Shown here in pieces: positions 12,601 through 24,384 of a stretch of 64,000 nucleotides of DNA. The stretch spans positions 12,460,244 through 12,524,243 of the forward strand of contig NC_135778.1 of NCBI RefSeq assembly GCF_028453695.1. Direction: 5' to 3'. The number at the start of each line of letters is the position of its first letter. The stretch's first letter is position 1. This stretch comes from Augochlora pura (taxonomy: Eukaryota > Arthropoda > Insecta > Hymenoptera > Halictidae). The position numbers and the translations under genes were made by a program. The notes under the pieces are model-generated. The model did not search any database and was not told where the DNA came from. It saw only the letters and a list, made by a program, of their open reading frames with translations.

Positions 12601-13820
12601 GGCGACGTGCCCACGGTGAATCGAGAAGTTGACGACGACTCTCGTATTATTAAGGTCTCGAAGATCCTTTGAGAAACTGAAGAGTCTTTGGTGGCCTTTG
12701 TATTGTGAAGCTTTCGGTGATCCTTTTGGTTACCCTAAGTCTTCCCGATGACTGAATTGCCATTAGAAGATACTGAACAGCCCTTGGAGGACCTCAGAAG
12801 TCCTCGACAATCCCTCCCGCTAAGGAGACTCGGTAGTTTCACAGTTAACGCGATTTGGCTGCACGGGATCCCAATTAATCCCGCGCTTAATAATATTTTC
12901 CTTTGATCTTGATCTAATCATCGACGGCGGTTCTTCCTTCTCGCCGATTCGCGCGAGGCAATGCGCCGCGATCGGAATTCGCGGCAGCCGCGCGAACCAA
13001 ACAACGTCATCGCAGCAAGCGTAACACGCGGAATAAATGAGCAACAGGCTCCGAAGTTCGCGAGGGCTCTCTGTACCCCGATAAAAATTAATCATCGACG
13101 ATACCCGCATCCCCGAAGCGGCTGGCATCCTTTGATGCCTCCGGGCTTCAAACTCCCGGCAGCTGCGTCTGGCGTGCGCGCATCCATCCAGAGATTACTA
13201 CGTTTTGCCTTTGTGTGTACACGAAGTCTTGCGCCTCGCGACGTCTTAAAGACGATCGCGCGTTTCCTATCTCCGAGTCGAAACTTCCCAACCGACTCCC
13301 GCGCGAGTCAACGTACGACGAACTTGTGGGGTTGGTTCCTCGTCTTTGTAATTTGACAGCTGGAATTCGGCGCGCACCGCCCGGCACCGTGAAAAATGAA
13401 GCAGCGACGTGTTCGGTGATTAATCGTAATACCCTCGCTTAGCTATCCCCTGTTCTTAACATTAGAATTCGAAAATTAATCAAAATGAACCGCTTCTGAC
13501 ACCTCTCTCGCTTTACAGTCGCCTAATGACGTATGGACACTTTGTTGGAGTTATTTGACGAACGAGTAGATTGCAGATCTTTATGCGAAATAGCTAATAA
13601 CAATTTTAATGAGTTTAGAGCGATGCAATAATAGTTTCGAATTGCTGAAATGGTTTTGGTATTTTGTACTTGATCTCCATTCATATTTGTAGTAAATGCG
13701 TAAAATCCACGGTTAATTTATGAGGTGTCCGGATAATGCAAAGGCGTCTTTAAGACGTTTGGAAGACGTAAGATAGTTTAGTTTAGGATAGACTGGTGTA
13801 GGATATTTTGAGCGAATCTT
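12601..13820. other. mixed to CpG-rich non-coding DNA
   Basis: CpG-rich around 12800-13430 with overlapping chance frames of up to 131 codons, then AT-rich. No domain was recognised. Confidence 0.5.
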
Positions 13821-14172
13821 GGGGCGGGTTGTATTTTTATGGAAACATATTTCAATAATCAAAAATCTAGAATTCACTATATTAAAACGATATTATTTAT
13901 TTATTTGCATTCTAAACCGAATTTGTACTATAAATATAAAAAATTTAATATGAACGTAAATCTTTTCTTCACAATATGTCTAATAAGTTAGTAAATCTAA
14001 TCTAGTTTTTTCTGACTGAGATTTATTAGAATAACAAGCAATAAAATATTCGAGGTACCTAGAGACGCCTTTAGGTGCCCTCAGTCTCAGACGACTACAA
14101 CGGCCACCTATAGAAACTCTCATTGCCGCCAACGCAAAATTTCTATAGGTGCCCATACTACCATAGAGGTTA
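13820..14172. repeat. dispersed repeat, copy 1 (pairs with 47.9-48.6 kb)
   Basis: Two blocks are shared with 47888-48580. The first is ATTATTTATTTATTTG...CCGAATT...ACTATAA...AATTTAATAT, at 13891-13953 here and about 48132-48196 there. The second contains CCTCAGTCTCAG, near 14078-14092 here and 48482-48493 there. The copy carries a perfect 12-bp inverted repeat, CACCTATAGAAA (14105-14116) against TTTCTATAGGTG (14140-14151), and its right edge lies close to a TTAA (14170-14173). It has no coding capacity and is probably a non-autonomous element with uncertain ends. Confidence 0.6.
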
Positions 14173-14173
14173 A

Positions 14174-16764
14174 TTCGATACGAGATTATCCATGGAAATA
14201 CTTTGGACGAAGCAACGAGGCTCATTAAACCTGTCAATTTTCGAATACTTATCGCTGTTCCCGGAACGAATTTTCGTCCGGCTCTCTCTTTTCGCGATGC
14301 TCTCGTCGAGGTAATACACGTTTCTCTTCGCCGAGCATTCTGCTTCCACTTTTTAAGTGGCTGAAAGTGGCTATGGTAGCGGGAAAGGAGAAAGAAAGGT
14401 TTTCCGGGAGAAGTTCTTTTTTCGAGGTAGCTTTACCTTTGCGGGCCAACGTGACCCAGCGAGATTGCGATCCGAGGATATCGATCGGGCCGGTTGGTTC
14501 GGAGGTGGCTGGCTACACCTGCCAGGATACATTTCCCAAGCATTCGCCCGCTTAAAAAGGTACGAAGTCTCCCCGTTCAATGCGACTGTTTTCTACCTCG
14601 ACGACCTGCATTCTGCGGGCAGCTGATGAATAATAAAAATCGTCGATCTAAAGAAGTCCCGGGAAAAAATGAGCTTCGATCGATTGCGACAATGTTCGCC
14701 GGGTCATTGAATGCCTCGCCGTGACCCTTGGAATTGTCTAAAATTAAATATGGAAATTGCAAACCCTTTGAGAAAAGTTCTCCAATAATGTAAGTCGTGT
14801 GAAGTATTACATTATTCGTTAAAATTGAATAATCACAAGTTATAGTATTCATTATGTTCTGCAACGTTTTATACATGTATGTACAATATTTGAAAAATAA
14901 TGTGAATTATTGTTTTGCAACTGGTGCGTAATAATTAAGCTAGAGCCATCCAGTGGATATTTCTTATAGCTATAGTACTAACGAGTGCAATAATACTAGC
15001 AGCTAATTGCATGTTATATTTCCTCTGATTTTTCTCATACGCGTTTTTCAACAACCTTAATGTATAAGTAATTTATACCTGTATGGTGGACCTTATATCA
15101 TGGGGAATGTTCATCGACTCATTACCTGAACCATAAAAGATCATAAGCAGAAATTACAAAATCACAAAAAAAGTATTAAAATTACAAAATAAATGAAAGG
15201 TATAAAATATTTAAAATGAGATTAATAGAGAAAAAAGAAATATAGTATATAGATAAGATAGACCCAAATTAATTTTATATGAGTCTAGATAAAATATAGA
15301 GAACAGAAGTAGCAATGAGCTGAAGTTCGAGCTACAGAAAGAAAAAAAGTAAAAGAAAATATAAATGATATAATTGTAAATAATTGCATACAATTGTACG
15401 AAAATTATATTTGTATTATATATAAATTAATATAATTCGTATACAAGATACACGATACAGTTGAGAAAATCACCTCGTCCTGCCACCTCACTTGGTTGAA
15501 AAATAGTCGTCGTCCGCTAAAGGTTAATTATATGTGTATGTATAATCGAGCACGTTTCCAAATAGACCGAGAACTCAGATATCGAATGCGCGACAAAAAT
15601 CTATTTAGTAACTGGCCAGATCCGAACAAACAGTGTATTTCTGTGGGCCAATTTCCGGTGTCGGAATTGAAACGGAAATCGTTATCCGTGGCCAGGTTTT
15701 ACAAGCGGCATTTTTGTCTTGGCCGATGATACAAAACCGTTAGTCTAATTATTACCGCGTGTAACCGCGCCGTACCACACCGAGGGGGAATCCAAAATAT
15801 TCGGCCGGCATCGCTCACCCGCGACAAATCCGAAAACACGGATCCGCTAATTACAACGGCACCGGAATAATTTCGCCCGCCGAACACACAAAAGATATTC
15901 CATTCACTGAACCGACAAAACTCCCGACGCGTTCCCCTCTACGACAGGGGACAAAGGGGATCTTGTGCCGGTTGCGAGCTCGGGGTCGTTGCGGGGGTGG
16001 TTCGAGGTGCCCCCGACGCGAGACCAACAAAGTGTTGAACGCATCGTGGTGTCTCGAGCGGATGTGTGCACGCGTGGTTGCAGGAGAATGGCCGCGGAGA
16101 GGCTCGCCGTGCCGACGAACTGTGAAGAATTCGATTCCCGGACGGGGTTGGCGGGGTAGGGGGTAATCGATTATAACTAGTTAGCCATCGCGCCGCGTTA
16201 GCCGATACGCGATAAACGCATCGCCTAATTACTCGCGCTGGGATTGGTCCTTGGTTCCGTGCAAGCAGTGGTCCTGGAGTAATTCCTTACTTCACATGTT
16301 TTAAAAAGATGTTTTTAAAATTTTCTGTGATACTTCGTAAAAATATGATGCGTGCAAAATCTGGAAGCTGTGCCGTATTTTATTTGCGTTAAAGTTTAAA
16401 CACTTTAACAATTTTATATAAATAATTGTAATACGTTGTTCTAGAAATATTGTTCAATCATGATGAGCCTTGTGTAATATATTTAGGAATATGTACAGAA
16501 TTTTGAATAACATGTTTTGAAAAGAAGGAACAAATTGTTATTTAATTTCTGTTCCTTATACGGTAAGACTATTTTATTTCTGCACAAAGATCCGCTGTTT
16601 AGTTACTAGTCATTCTGATGTATGTACACATATTGTCATAATTATTATGTGGATATATATAATATTAATTCATTTTATTTTACCAAACAATAACCAAACA
16701 ATTACTAAAATTAGCAGTAAAATTACAGACAAATATATGCTCACAATTCAAGTAAAAAAACTGA
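14174..16764. other. mixed non-coding DNA, no gene seen
   Basis: CpG-richer at 14180-14720 and 15690-16260, AT-rich elsewhere. Very AT-rich simple sequence lies near 15180-15440. No domain, RNA gene or repeat boundary was recognised. Confidence 0.5.
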
Positions 16765-17150
16765 ATTTAATTTGTACAAAATAAATTTGATTCATAAAGT
16801 TAATGGATTTGTACAAAATAATATTGATTCACAAATCTAATAGATTTGTACAAAATAAATTTCATTCACAAAGTTAATAGATTTGTACAAAATAAATTTG
16901 ATTCGCAAAGTTAATGGATTTGTACAAAATAAATTTGATTCGCAAAGTTAATGGATTTGTACAAAATAAGTTTGATTCGCAAAGTTAATGGATTTATGTA
17001 AAAGTGAATTTGATTTACAAATTTAATAGATTTGTATAAAAGTGAATTCGATTTATAAATTTAATAGCTTTGTATAAAAGTGAATTCGATTTATAAATTT
17101 AATAGCTTTGTATAAAAGTGAATGTGATTAAAAATTTTAATAGCGAAATA
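16765..17150. repeat. 37-bp satellite array, about ten copies
   Basis: The unit is roughly GATTTGTACAAAATAAATTT plus GATTCGCAAAGTTAATG, 37 bp in all. Units at about 16808-16990 are nearly identical. From about 16990 the units change to a TTTGTATAAAAGTGAATTCG variant and drift until they fade past 17150, with weak echoes to about 17240. The gradient suggests local homogenisation at one side and decay at the other. No coding role is apparent. Confidence 0.95.
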
Positions 17151-18681
17151 GATTTACAAAAGAGTAGCTCTGAATTGAGAAGATCGATTTCATTTGTAGA
17201 GGTGAATTTGGTTTGAAAAGGTAAACACAGTTTGCAAGAGGATGAATTTTGAGTTCGAAACCTTTAACGCGTAAAACACCGAGGCAGCTGGGGGCCTAAG
17301 CGAGCAAATTCGCGTTTGTCATACCTATGCGTGTTATCGCGGCCACGCCTATCAAGATTTGCTAGATAGACCGTGCTCTCGCATTATCGGCACCTTCTGC
17401 GATACTAAACCGCGCTACTGGCCATGCGGAAATCAAATTTCCCGCGCTGTCACAGCCAAAGTAGAAACGACGGACGTGGGGCCACCCTCGCAAAAAGCTC
17501 CCCCAATTGGCCTGCCGACTTTTTCCCCTTTGGACGACTCGTCCCTCGCGGTTTTTACCTCGTTTACCTGCTCGTAACCCTTCCTCCACCCCCACGTAAC
17601 CTTTTCACCCCCGCGATGCTCGAGATAACCTGCGACAGGCTGCTGTTTTGCGAATAGACTGAGCTTTGGGAACCCGAAACTTCTGAGCAGTCGTATATAT
17701 TACATTGATCGCTGTTTCAGTTATATAAACTAATAAGTTAATTATCTATTTAATTAGTAGACCGTAGAAAAGTTTTCCAAGACGATCGTAAGAAACAGAA
17801 GCTAAATAAAAACAAATTATTCCTTTCAATAACGTTAATAATATAAAAATAGTATAACAAATGCATAAAATTCGCAGTCCAGTTATTGATTATTTGTTTG
17901 TTGAATTGGTTTACACGTTACGTAATTTTTTCGATACTTGATTATCTTTATAATATAGAGTATAAAATGAAATAATAAAAAATATAAAAATATTCTGATA
18001 CTATAATTTACTTAAATTAATTCCATTACTGTTTTGATAGCAATTTTATAATTTTCCGCAACTAAAAGTTCAATTTCCGTAGTTAAAATCTCCGCTAGTG
18101 AATCTGATTAAGAAATCAAGAAAATCAAATTGATTGATGTATAAATAATTGTAGAAAAATATTTAAACACTTAATAATAACTACGCGACGTATCACGAAT
18201 TTTCTGCAGAGTTTAAATTGAAATTCAAATTGTCTACATTGAATGACACTCCCGGCGCACAGCGGTAGCTATTAGATTTTCCGAGTGCAACCAGTGTTAC
18301 CCGCCCGCTCCGGCGTACGATGATATACGTCTCAGTTTAATTAACTTTAACCTAGTCACCGAAGAATTAATGCGACCTACCTGGAATGCCTTCAAAATGT
18401 AGCCATCAGGATGAAACTTAATATGGGATCCTTTGCCTCAAAGTATCCTCTTATCGTCATTTTATTACGTTCATTCAAATTCAAAAGAACCGCGGCTATT
18501 TTCTACCGGGTAAATTATTACCGCGCTACGAGTCCTTATGCAAATTTCCATTCTCGGAGATTATTTTCTAAAGAACCGTCCGCGGGAACCTAGTTTCTCA
18601 ACCGGGCAAAAGATTTACTATTAGAAAAATTAAAAGGTATTTTGAATTATCTATTAGCACACACGTTGCACTATATGAGCA
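17151..18681. other. mixed non-coding DNA, no gene seen
   Basis: Degenerate echoes of the 37-bp satellite lie at the left edge, CpG-richer DNA at about 17260-17660, and AT-rich DNA after that. No domain was recognised. Confidence 0.5.
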
Positions 18682-19403
18682 ACGTATGAGTTTATTTTGA
18701 AAGCGGTCTAACTCCATTTGTCAATTTTTTCCGATTGCCATGGTTACATGTACAACTTCATGCTATTTATCAGTAAAGCATTTCAGGTTGCTTATATTCC
18801 GAGCGAATACGATAATTCTTGACACACAACTTTATTGTAAATGAAATGAGACAAGAAGATTTTGTATCAACAAAATTATTAGAAGACGCAATTTCTAAAA
18901 GGGTAAAGAATTCTGATGGAGGATCAATAAACTGGTTAAAAATATGTTGCATGCGTTTTGTTAGAAATAAACCGTATAAAATTTTCTATAAGACATCAAT
19001 AAATGAGAATGAAAATTTTAAAGTCCTAGACTTATTACCACGTCGGTGTAGACCAAGAAAGTTCGAAAATATTGTATTGACGCCACTGTATAAATATATC
19101 AGACAAATTACAACAGGAAAATTCATGGACATAATTGACCTATTACGATATATACAACCGGAACATCATGATTTCTTCAAATCCTTTCACACACACAAAA
19201 TGTAGATGAGTAGTAAATTGTTTTGTAATAAATTTATGTTTTTTATGTTTTGTACGTTATGTAGTTAAAAAAATGTTTTGAATCGCATATATTAGGTTTT
19301 CGAAGTGTTTTTAAGATTTGTAAAATAAATGAAGTATTGTTTTTTCAATTTGAAGCATCTTAAATTATGTTGAACGGACTTGGGCACCTTCAAATTTTAT
19401 AAT
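18682..19403 (+). mobile_element. TIR element carrying a 120-residue ORF
   Basis: The left terminus at about 18691-18720 begins TTTATTTTGAAAGCGGTCTA and continues ACTCCATTTG. A diverged inverted match lies at about 19369-19401, reading inward AAATTTGAAGGTGCCCAAGT then CCG. The same terminus recurs in the neighbouring element (19413-19640) and alone at 40547-40578, so it is a family signature. Between the ends lies a single intact open frame (18843-19205). I cannot assign the superfamily. The right end is about 75 percent similar to the left, so that boundary is approximate. Confidence 0.65.
18843..19205 (+). CDS. unrecognised transposon-borne ORF
   Basis: An open frame of 120 codons starts at ATG 18843; the frame is open from 18819, just after a stop. 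The protein is basic and hydrophilic, with WLKICCMRF near the N-terminal third. Further on come a Pro-Arg-rich linker (LLPRRCRPRKFENI), then PLYKYIRQI, a DIIDLLRYI helix-like segment and the tail PEHHDFFKSF. I see no DDE/D triad, zinc finger or membrane segment. The pattern of a WL..MRF segment, an RP linker and a His-Asp-Phe-Phe tail gives me the impression of a C-terminal exon of an insect transposon protein, but I cannot name the family. The flanking TIRs support a mobile-element origin. It may be the last exon of a spliced gene whose upstream exons were lost with the interior of the element. Confidence 0.5.
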   Translation, partial: EMRQEDFVSTKLLEDAISKRVKNSDGGSINWLKICCMRFVRNKPYKIFYKTSINENENFKVLDLLPRRCRPRKFENIVLTPLYKYIRQITTGKFMDIIDLLRYIQPEHHDFFKSFHTHKM

Positions 19404-19412
19404 GAATCTGGA

Positions 19413-19640
19413 TGTTAATTTTGAAAGTGGCCTAACTCCATTCTTGATAAGAAAACGCATATTATTCACTTAATAATTGCCACTATTTGAATAGGAACTA
19501 TAAATTGAACACCCTTAGATACACGTAAGCAGTATGACTCATTAGTATCCTATACGTATATTTTTAAATTCATTGAAACGCAAACCCTTAAATATCTCGA
19601 TTTGAAGATAAATGGAGTTAGACCACTTCAAAATAAACGG
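19413..19640. mobile_element. short MITE related to the preceding TIR element
   Basis: The left end TTAATTTTGAAAGTGGCCTA (19415-19434, continuing ACTCCATTC) is inverted at 19608-19638, which reads inward GTTTATTTTGAAGTGGTCTA then ACTCCATTTAT. The element is about 225 bp and lacks coding capacity. It starts about 10 bp after the right end of the ORF-bearing element with the same family of termini. The two are therefore either adjacent insertions or products of one larger element. An open frame on the plus strand crosses the right TIR and is not meaningful. Confidence 0.8.
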
Positions 19641-22600
19641 CTCATATGTTTTCGGCTGAAACGAGAAACAAGTAGAAAAGCAACGAAAATGCAAGAAAGA
19701 AGAAAAAGAGAAAACGGAAGAGGGAATGAAAGAGAAACAGAGACGCGCGGACCGCAAGCCCTCGCCATTACGACACAACTGCAGATGCGTCTATGCAAAT
19801 TCTCACTTTCACAGATAAATTTCAAGAAACTGGAATTAAGGGAAAATTTTATTTCCTCCTGTAATAGCGCCGGTAGTTGAAAAATAACCCAGAGCCGCTT
19901 TAAATTCTATTAAACTTTGCATTCCATTGCCTTCCCGGAACTTCTATGAGCTTTGCAAAAGTTATTTTCTATATTCCCTCCGAACTTTCTCGCAGTTTAT
20001 TCAGATGGACATTTTCTCCAGTTGCGATCTTTATGCGAAAGTACATTTTTCCTGTTCGCTGTGCAACGATAAACAAAATATAAAAAATTCATATTAATAA
20101 TTAATGCAAGACATAATATATATAATTATATATAAGTATATTATTAATTGAAAGAAGCATTATTATGTATTTATTAATTTTTTATTAAAATGGTCAAGAT
20201 TATAACAAAACTTGTGTTACAATTAAATAAGTTTATTAAATGCATACCATATTAAATTCACTGTATTAGAATTGCCTACAATGCATCGATGCCAGATTCA
20301 AGAGAATAAAACACCATCATCGATGACAATAAAATAATGAAACAAATTCTGCCGACATCAACATCAACTTTTACTGCTAAAGAGTACACAATACTTGAAG
20401 TCATGAGATATCTCATCTACTTATACTCCATGAAAGACCTCGATGCGACGATAAATTAGTCACAGTAGAGGAACAAGAATTGTTTGAAATCACGGTAGAA
20501 CTTTGATTGAAGCGACGTATTCTTTTCGAACCGTTCCGTGTCCGAACAGATACCATAAGTTTACCTTTATCAAGAACTCCTGCTAGCGCCTGGTCCAACC
20601 ACCCGGCTTACGAGCCTCGAATCAACTTGTTCGATCAAGAATCGAGATCTCATTATCCCGCGGATAGTAATCGCCCGACAAAAGAATCGCTGACCTCGAC
20701 AACGTCGTGGAACATAAACCGGCAACACCGCAGCGCCGGTTAATCCGAAAATGATTTGTTCGCAATTCGAGAATGCCGAAACGTTTTCTCACGGACGGTT
20801 TCCCTCTCGCCAGGACGACGTTGAAAAGTTCTATCCGGCGACTCGCGGGAATCCCGGCCGCACAATAGCTGGGCACCGCTTTCTTCCGACTGGCACGCCT
20901 AAGCCCCTGACAGTCTAGCATCGACGAGGAAGCGCCACAGATTTCTCAGCCGGTCTCACCCCTTCGAATCCGGCCGGAAATGAGATTACTTAATCCGGTT
21001 GTTTCAGCATCGAAACAGATCGTGGAAATGAAATATTCCGCGTTACCGCAGCGCGCTGGTACCCGGCCGTAGCCTGCTCCGCAACCCTCTCGAACGCTCG
21101 CGGCCCGGCCGGCCTCCTCGCGCGTTAATCTAATCCCGGCTGAAAGTAATTTTAACCGTGGACGAGTTAATTCGCCGCGAGGCGTCCGTTCCTCATCCAT
21201 TTCTAAAGATATCGGCGCGAAACACGCTCCGAGGACTTACCTTTTCACGTTTTTTCCGTGAACGTTGCCGCGCAGATGTGTCTTTCGCTAAACAAATTCG
21301 ATGCTTGTGGATCTGTAGCGATCGCAAAAATTGTTTACATTCTGTTAACTATATAAATATTATATATATTATCATGTATTATGTTAAGGTTCTTACACAT
21401 ATACAGATTATGGTAATTATATAAATATATATTATCATATGTCATGTTAAGTATGTTAATTATTTTTCTTTAAACCGTAGATACAAATTTATTATGTAAT
21501 TCGGCGGCTAATTCGAGTTATGATATAATATAATATGAGAGAGTTATAAATAAAAGAATGTACATCCTTTTATAATATAAAAAGAGAGTTATGATTGAGA
21601 TACCAGCAATAAGTGTATATGTAAATTGTAGCTTCTGAAACTGTTATGTTAGATGACTCTAAATAATTATATAGAATGCAATGCATATTATTGCAATTAT
21701 TATATGCATTTCAAGTGATAATGTTTCTTCTTCGTCAACCATATATATGTATACTGCAATCTGATATCTTAATTTTAAACCTTCAAAGTTTAACATAAGT
21801 TATCAAATTTAAATCTTGATTTAACTACTACAAATAAATATACTCCACCAATCATGAAAACATTGGTATATTATATTTTATCTTTGCGATAATTGCAAAA
21901 GATACAATTGTGAATTTGTCTATTATTGAAGAAAATGTATGATATAAAAAAACGTTCGTTTGAAGAAAAAGAAACAAATTGAACAAAAGTATACATGCAA
22001 AGGTACATGCATTCTTGATTATTTTCAATCACTTCAATAATTTATTTTGGTAAAAAATGAAATTATTCTCATATACAATCTTGCATTAAGTGTACTTTGC
22101 GAACAGTTTTCTTTGTTCTTAATCAATTTGAACAGTCTTTATTAATATTTATATATGAAAAGCATATTAGCTAATTAAGAATTGAAATGTTATCGAATTA
22201 AAAATTATTTCAGATTATTTTATTATTTTAGCAGTTTAAACTGCAATATTATCTAGCAGAAAAATCTCGAATTCTAAACCTCGTTCAGTGTAATTAAATC
22301 TTAACTTACTAAACAATTAATCATTGAGAATTCAATCGCATCTGTGTCATCCTTTTGTCTGAAAGCGTGCCACTTTTTCCCACTTTTATCTATTGGGAAA
22401 CAGGTTCGCAGATATGGATTTTACGAGATCGTAGATAAGCGAGCCTTTAAATTCGCCTTTCCAGGTTAATAATGTTCAAAAGGTGCACTGTTTTCTCCCC
22501 AAAAAAATTGCTTCTGTAACTAGCCTGGTTAAAGGACGCCACCGCAGAATTGCCGCGCCGGCACAACACCGCGAATATTAATCTTTTTTCCTCCTACCGG

Positions 22601-23972
22601 CAATCATTAAACGTCTATACGCTTCGAAATTGCCGTTCCCGCTTTTTTTCCGCGCCGCGGAAAAAATTGTGTTCGCATCGCGGACAACATTGCGAAACCA
22701 GAGTCACGAGGCGCATTTTAGCGTTTGTCAACTGTTGTCGACGGTTCTGTTGATTTTCCACGGTGAAATTTTTACGAGGAATCCGGCGCGTCGTTCGGTC
22801 CACCTGAAATCCGACGAAAAATAAAGGATTATTATTATCATACGAAGCGGAGCTGATTCCCCGTTCTATATTATTTTATAGTTCTTTAGGAACGGATTTC
22901 GCGAATTTACGCGCAGTTGCGGACACGCGCGTGCCCCAATAAAATAAGAGGACGCGAGAGAGCGTTTTATTGCAGCTTCAATTTGTTGGAACATTTCGCC
23001 GGGGATACGAGTTTCCGTTTAATTCCTGCTTCGGAAATTCTGACTACGTATTTATGAATCCCGCGGATATATCCGCGGCTCCGCGCGGGTCGCGCAAGAA
23101 AAATATTTTCCAAATGATTTCGATTGCCGTGCGTTGCCTCGACTTTTAATTGAATTCGGAACAGGACGCGGGACGCGTACGAAGAATAATTTCAAATTCT
23201 TGCTTCGACGAAAATATGTACCGATGGGAATATAAAACTCGATGCTGCTCGGGAAGTGTGACAGTAAATAGTAAGCTACTACGCGGGGCGAACTTCCTCC
23301 GAGGACTTCTCGTGCGCGCGCGGAACACACGCGGCGCGCGCGGCACAATAGGGCGAAGTGAAATGAAATTTTTATTTCGGTTCGAGCCAAAGAACGTTCT
23401 CGGCGGCCGAAAGAAATTTATGGTTCGTTCCGGTCCGTGTACGCCGCTCCATAAAATTCTGTCTACTTATGTATCACGTACATCAGCGCAATCACTTTGC
23501 AGCTGTTTCGACGTTATTACGATTTCGCGAACAATCCGGCCGTTAATCTACGTTTATTACCGCGGGACTTTACGCCCTGCCCGTTCCTCGAGATCGTGAT
23601 TGCGCGCCGCGCACCGGAGGACAGTCGTTTCCTTCGGTCCGGCCGGAAAAGTCGCCGACTAAGTGGTGGCTTTCTCCTATAATCAAGAATACCCTTCCCT
23701 TCGGGGCGCATCACGCTCCGCGACTCGGCCACTCGAGGACAGTATTGTTCAATGACTACCCCCCATCGGCTCTCTCGCCGGTGTTTTTTCCGCTCGAATT
23801 ATGTGAGCACGGTCCGCAGTCAATTTCCTTCGCGGTCGTTACGTTCGTTCGTTCACGCGACCTCACTCTTTTACTCTCGCCTTCGGAAACCAGCGCCGGT
23901 TCACCAAACGAAATCTTTCGTCCACTTTTTCTCGGGTTTTGTGCTCTGAAATTATCTCGTTGAATAAAATTG
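19641..23972. other. mixed non-coding DNA, no gene seen
   Basis: CpG-rich at about 20500-21310 and 22520-23960, AT-rich at 20040-20500 and 21310-22520. A roughly 67-bp segment with TTATCATGTATTATGTTAAG is imperfectly duplicated at about 21352-21455. The longest frames (149 codons plus, 112 minus, both near 23.1-23.6 kb) overlap each other and have no domain. Confidence 0.5.
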
Positions 23973-23974
23973 TA

Positions 23975-24384
23975 TTAGGTTCGGGAAAAATAAATCCATT
24001 ATTTTTTTGGTAGAAGGCTGTAGTGATCGATATCTGTTAAAGTATCGATCAAACAATTTCAGATTTATGCTCGTTGGAAAGGTAACATGTCGCGCTACAA
24101 AAATTCTTTCTCTGTTTCTTGTTTGGTCCATTCAGTGGCGAGCTACAGGGTGTTAAAAATGGAAGTCGACATAGAGAAAATTCGGTACATTTTACCATTT
24201 TTCTTTGATAAAGGTGAAAATGCAAGCCAAGCGGCTGAAATTGTAAATAGTCATTATGGTCACGATACTGTAACAGCCAATTACGCGCAGTTTTAGTTTC
24301 GTCGATTCCGTTCAGGCATTTTTGATGTTTAAGATGCGCCTCGCACAGGTAGGCCTGTCGTAGAAAATGTTGATAAAATCACAT
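23975..24384 (+). mobile_element. mariner-like element, 5' fragment
   Basis: The TIR-like start TTAGGTTCGGGAAAAATAAA (23975) follows a TA at 23973-23974, the usual mariner target. About 185 bp later a mariner transposase N-terminus begins. Similarity stops near 24384, so most of the gene and the 3' TIR are missing. This is a different mariner lineage from the one at 52-53.5 kb, judged by both terminus and protein. Confidence 0.85.
24159..24383 (+). pseudogene. mariner transposase N-terminal remnant
   Basis: This is the first ~75 codons of a mariner transposase, the part that holds the helix-turn-helix DNA-binding region. It starts at ATG 24159 (MEVDIEKIRYILPFFFDKGE). In the same frame it reads through a TAG at 24294-24296, where the family has Trp, to FRRFRSGIFDV. 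It then passes a TAA and continues DAPRTGRPVVENVDKIT, the conserved GRP motif before the second helical domain. The catalytic domain (D, D34D) is absent. Two in-frame stops and the truncation make it non-functional. Confidence 0.9.

Noticed and set aside
16765..17150. CRISPR-like regular repeats
   Set aside because: Units are contiguous with no unique spacers, and the sequence context is an animal genome. It is a satellite.
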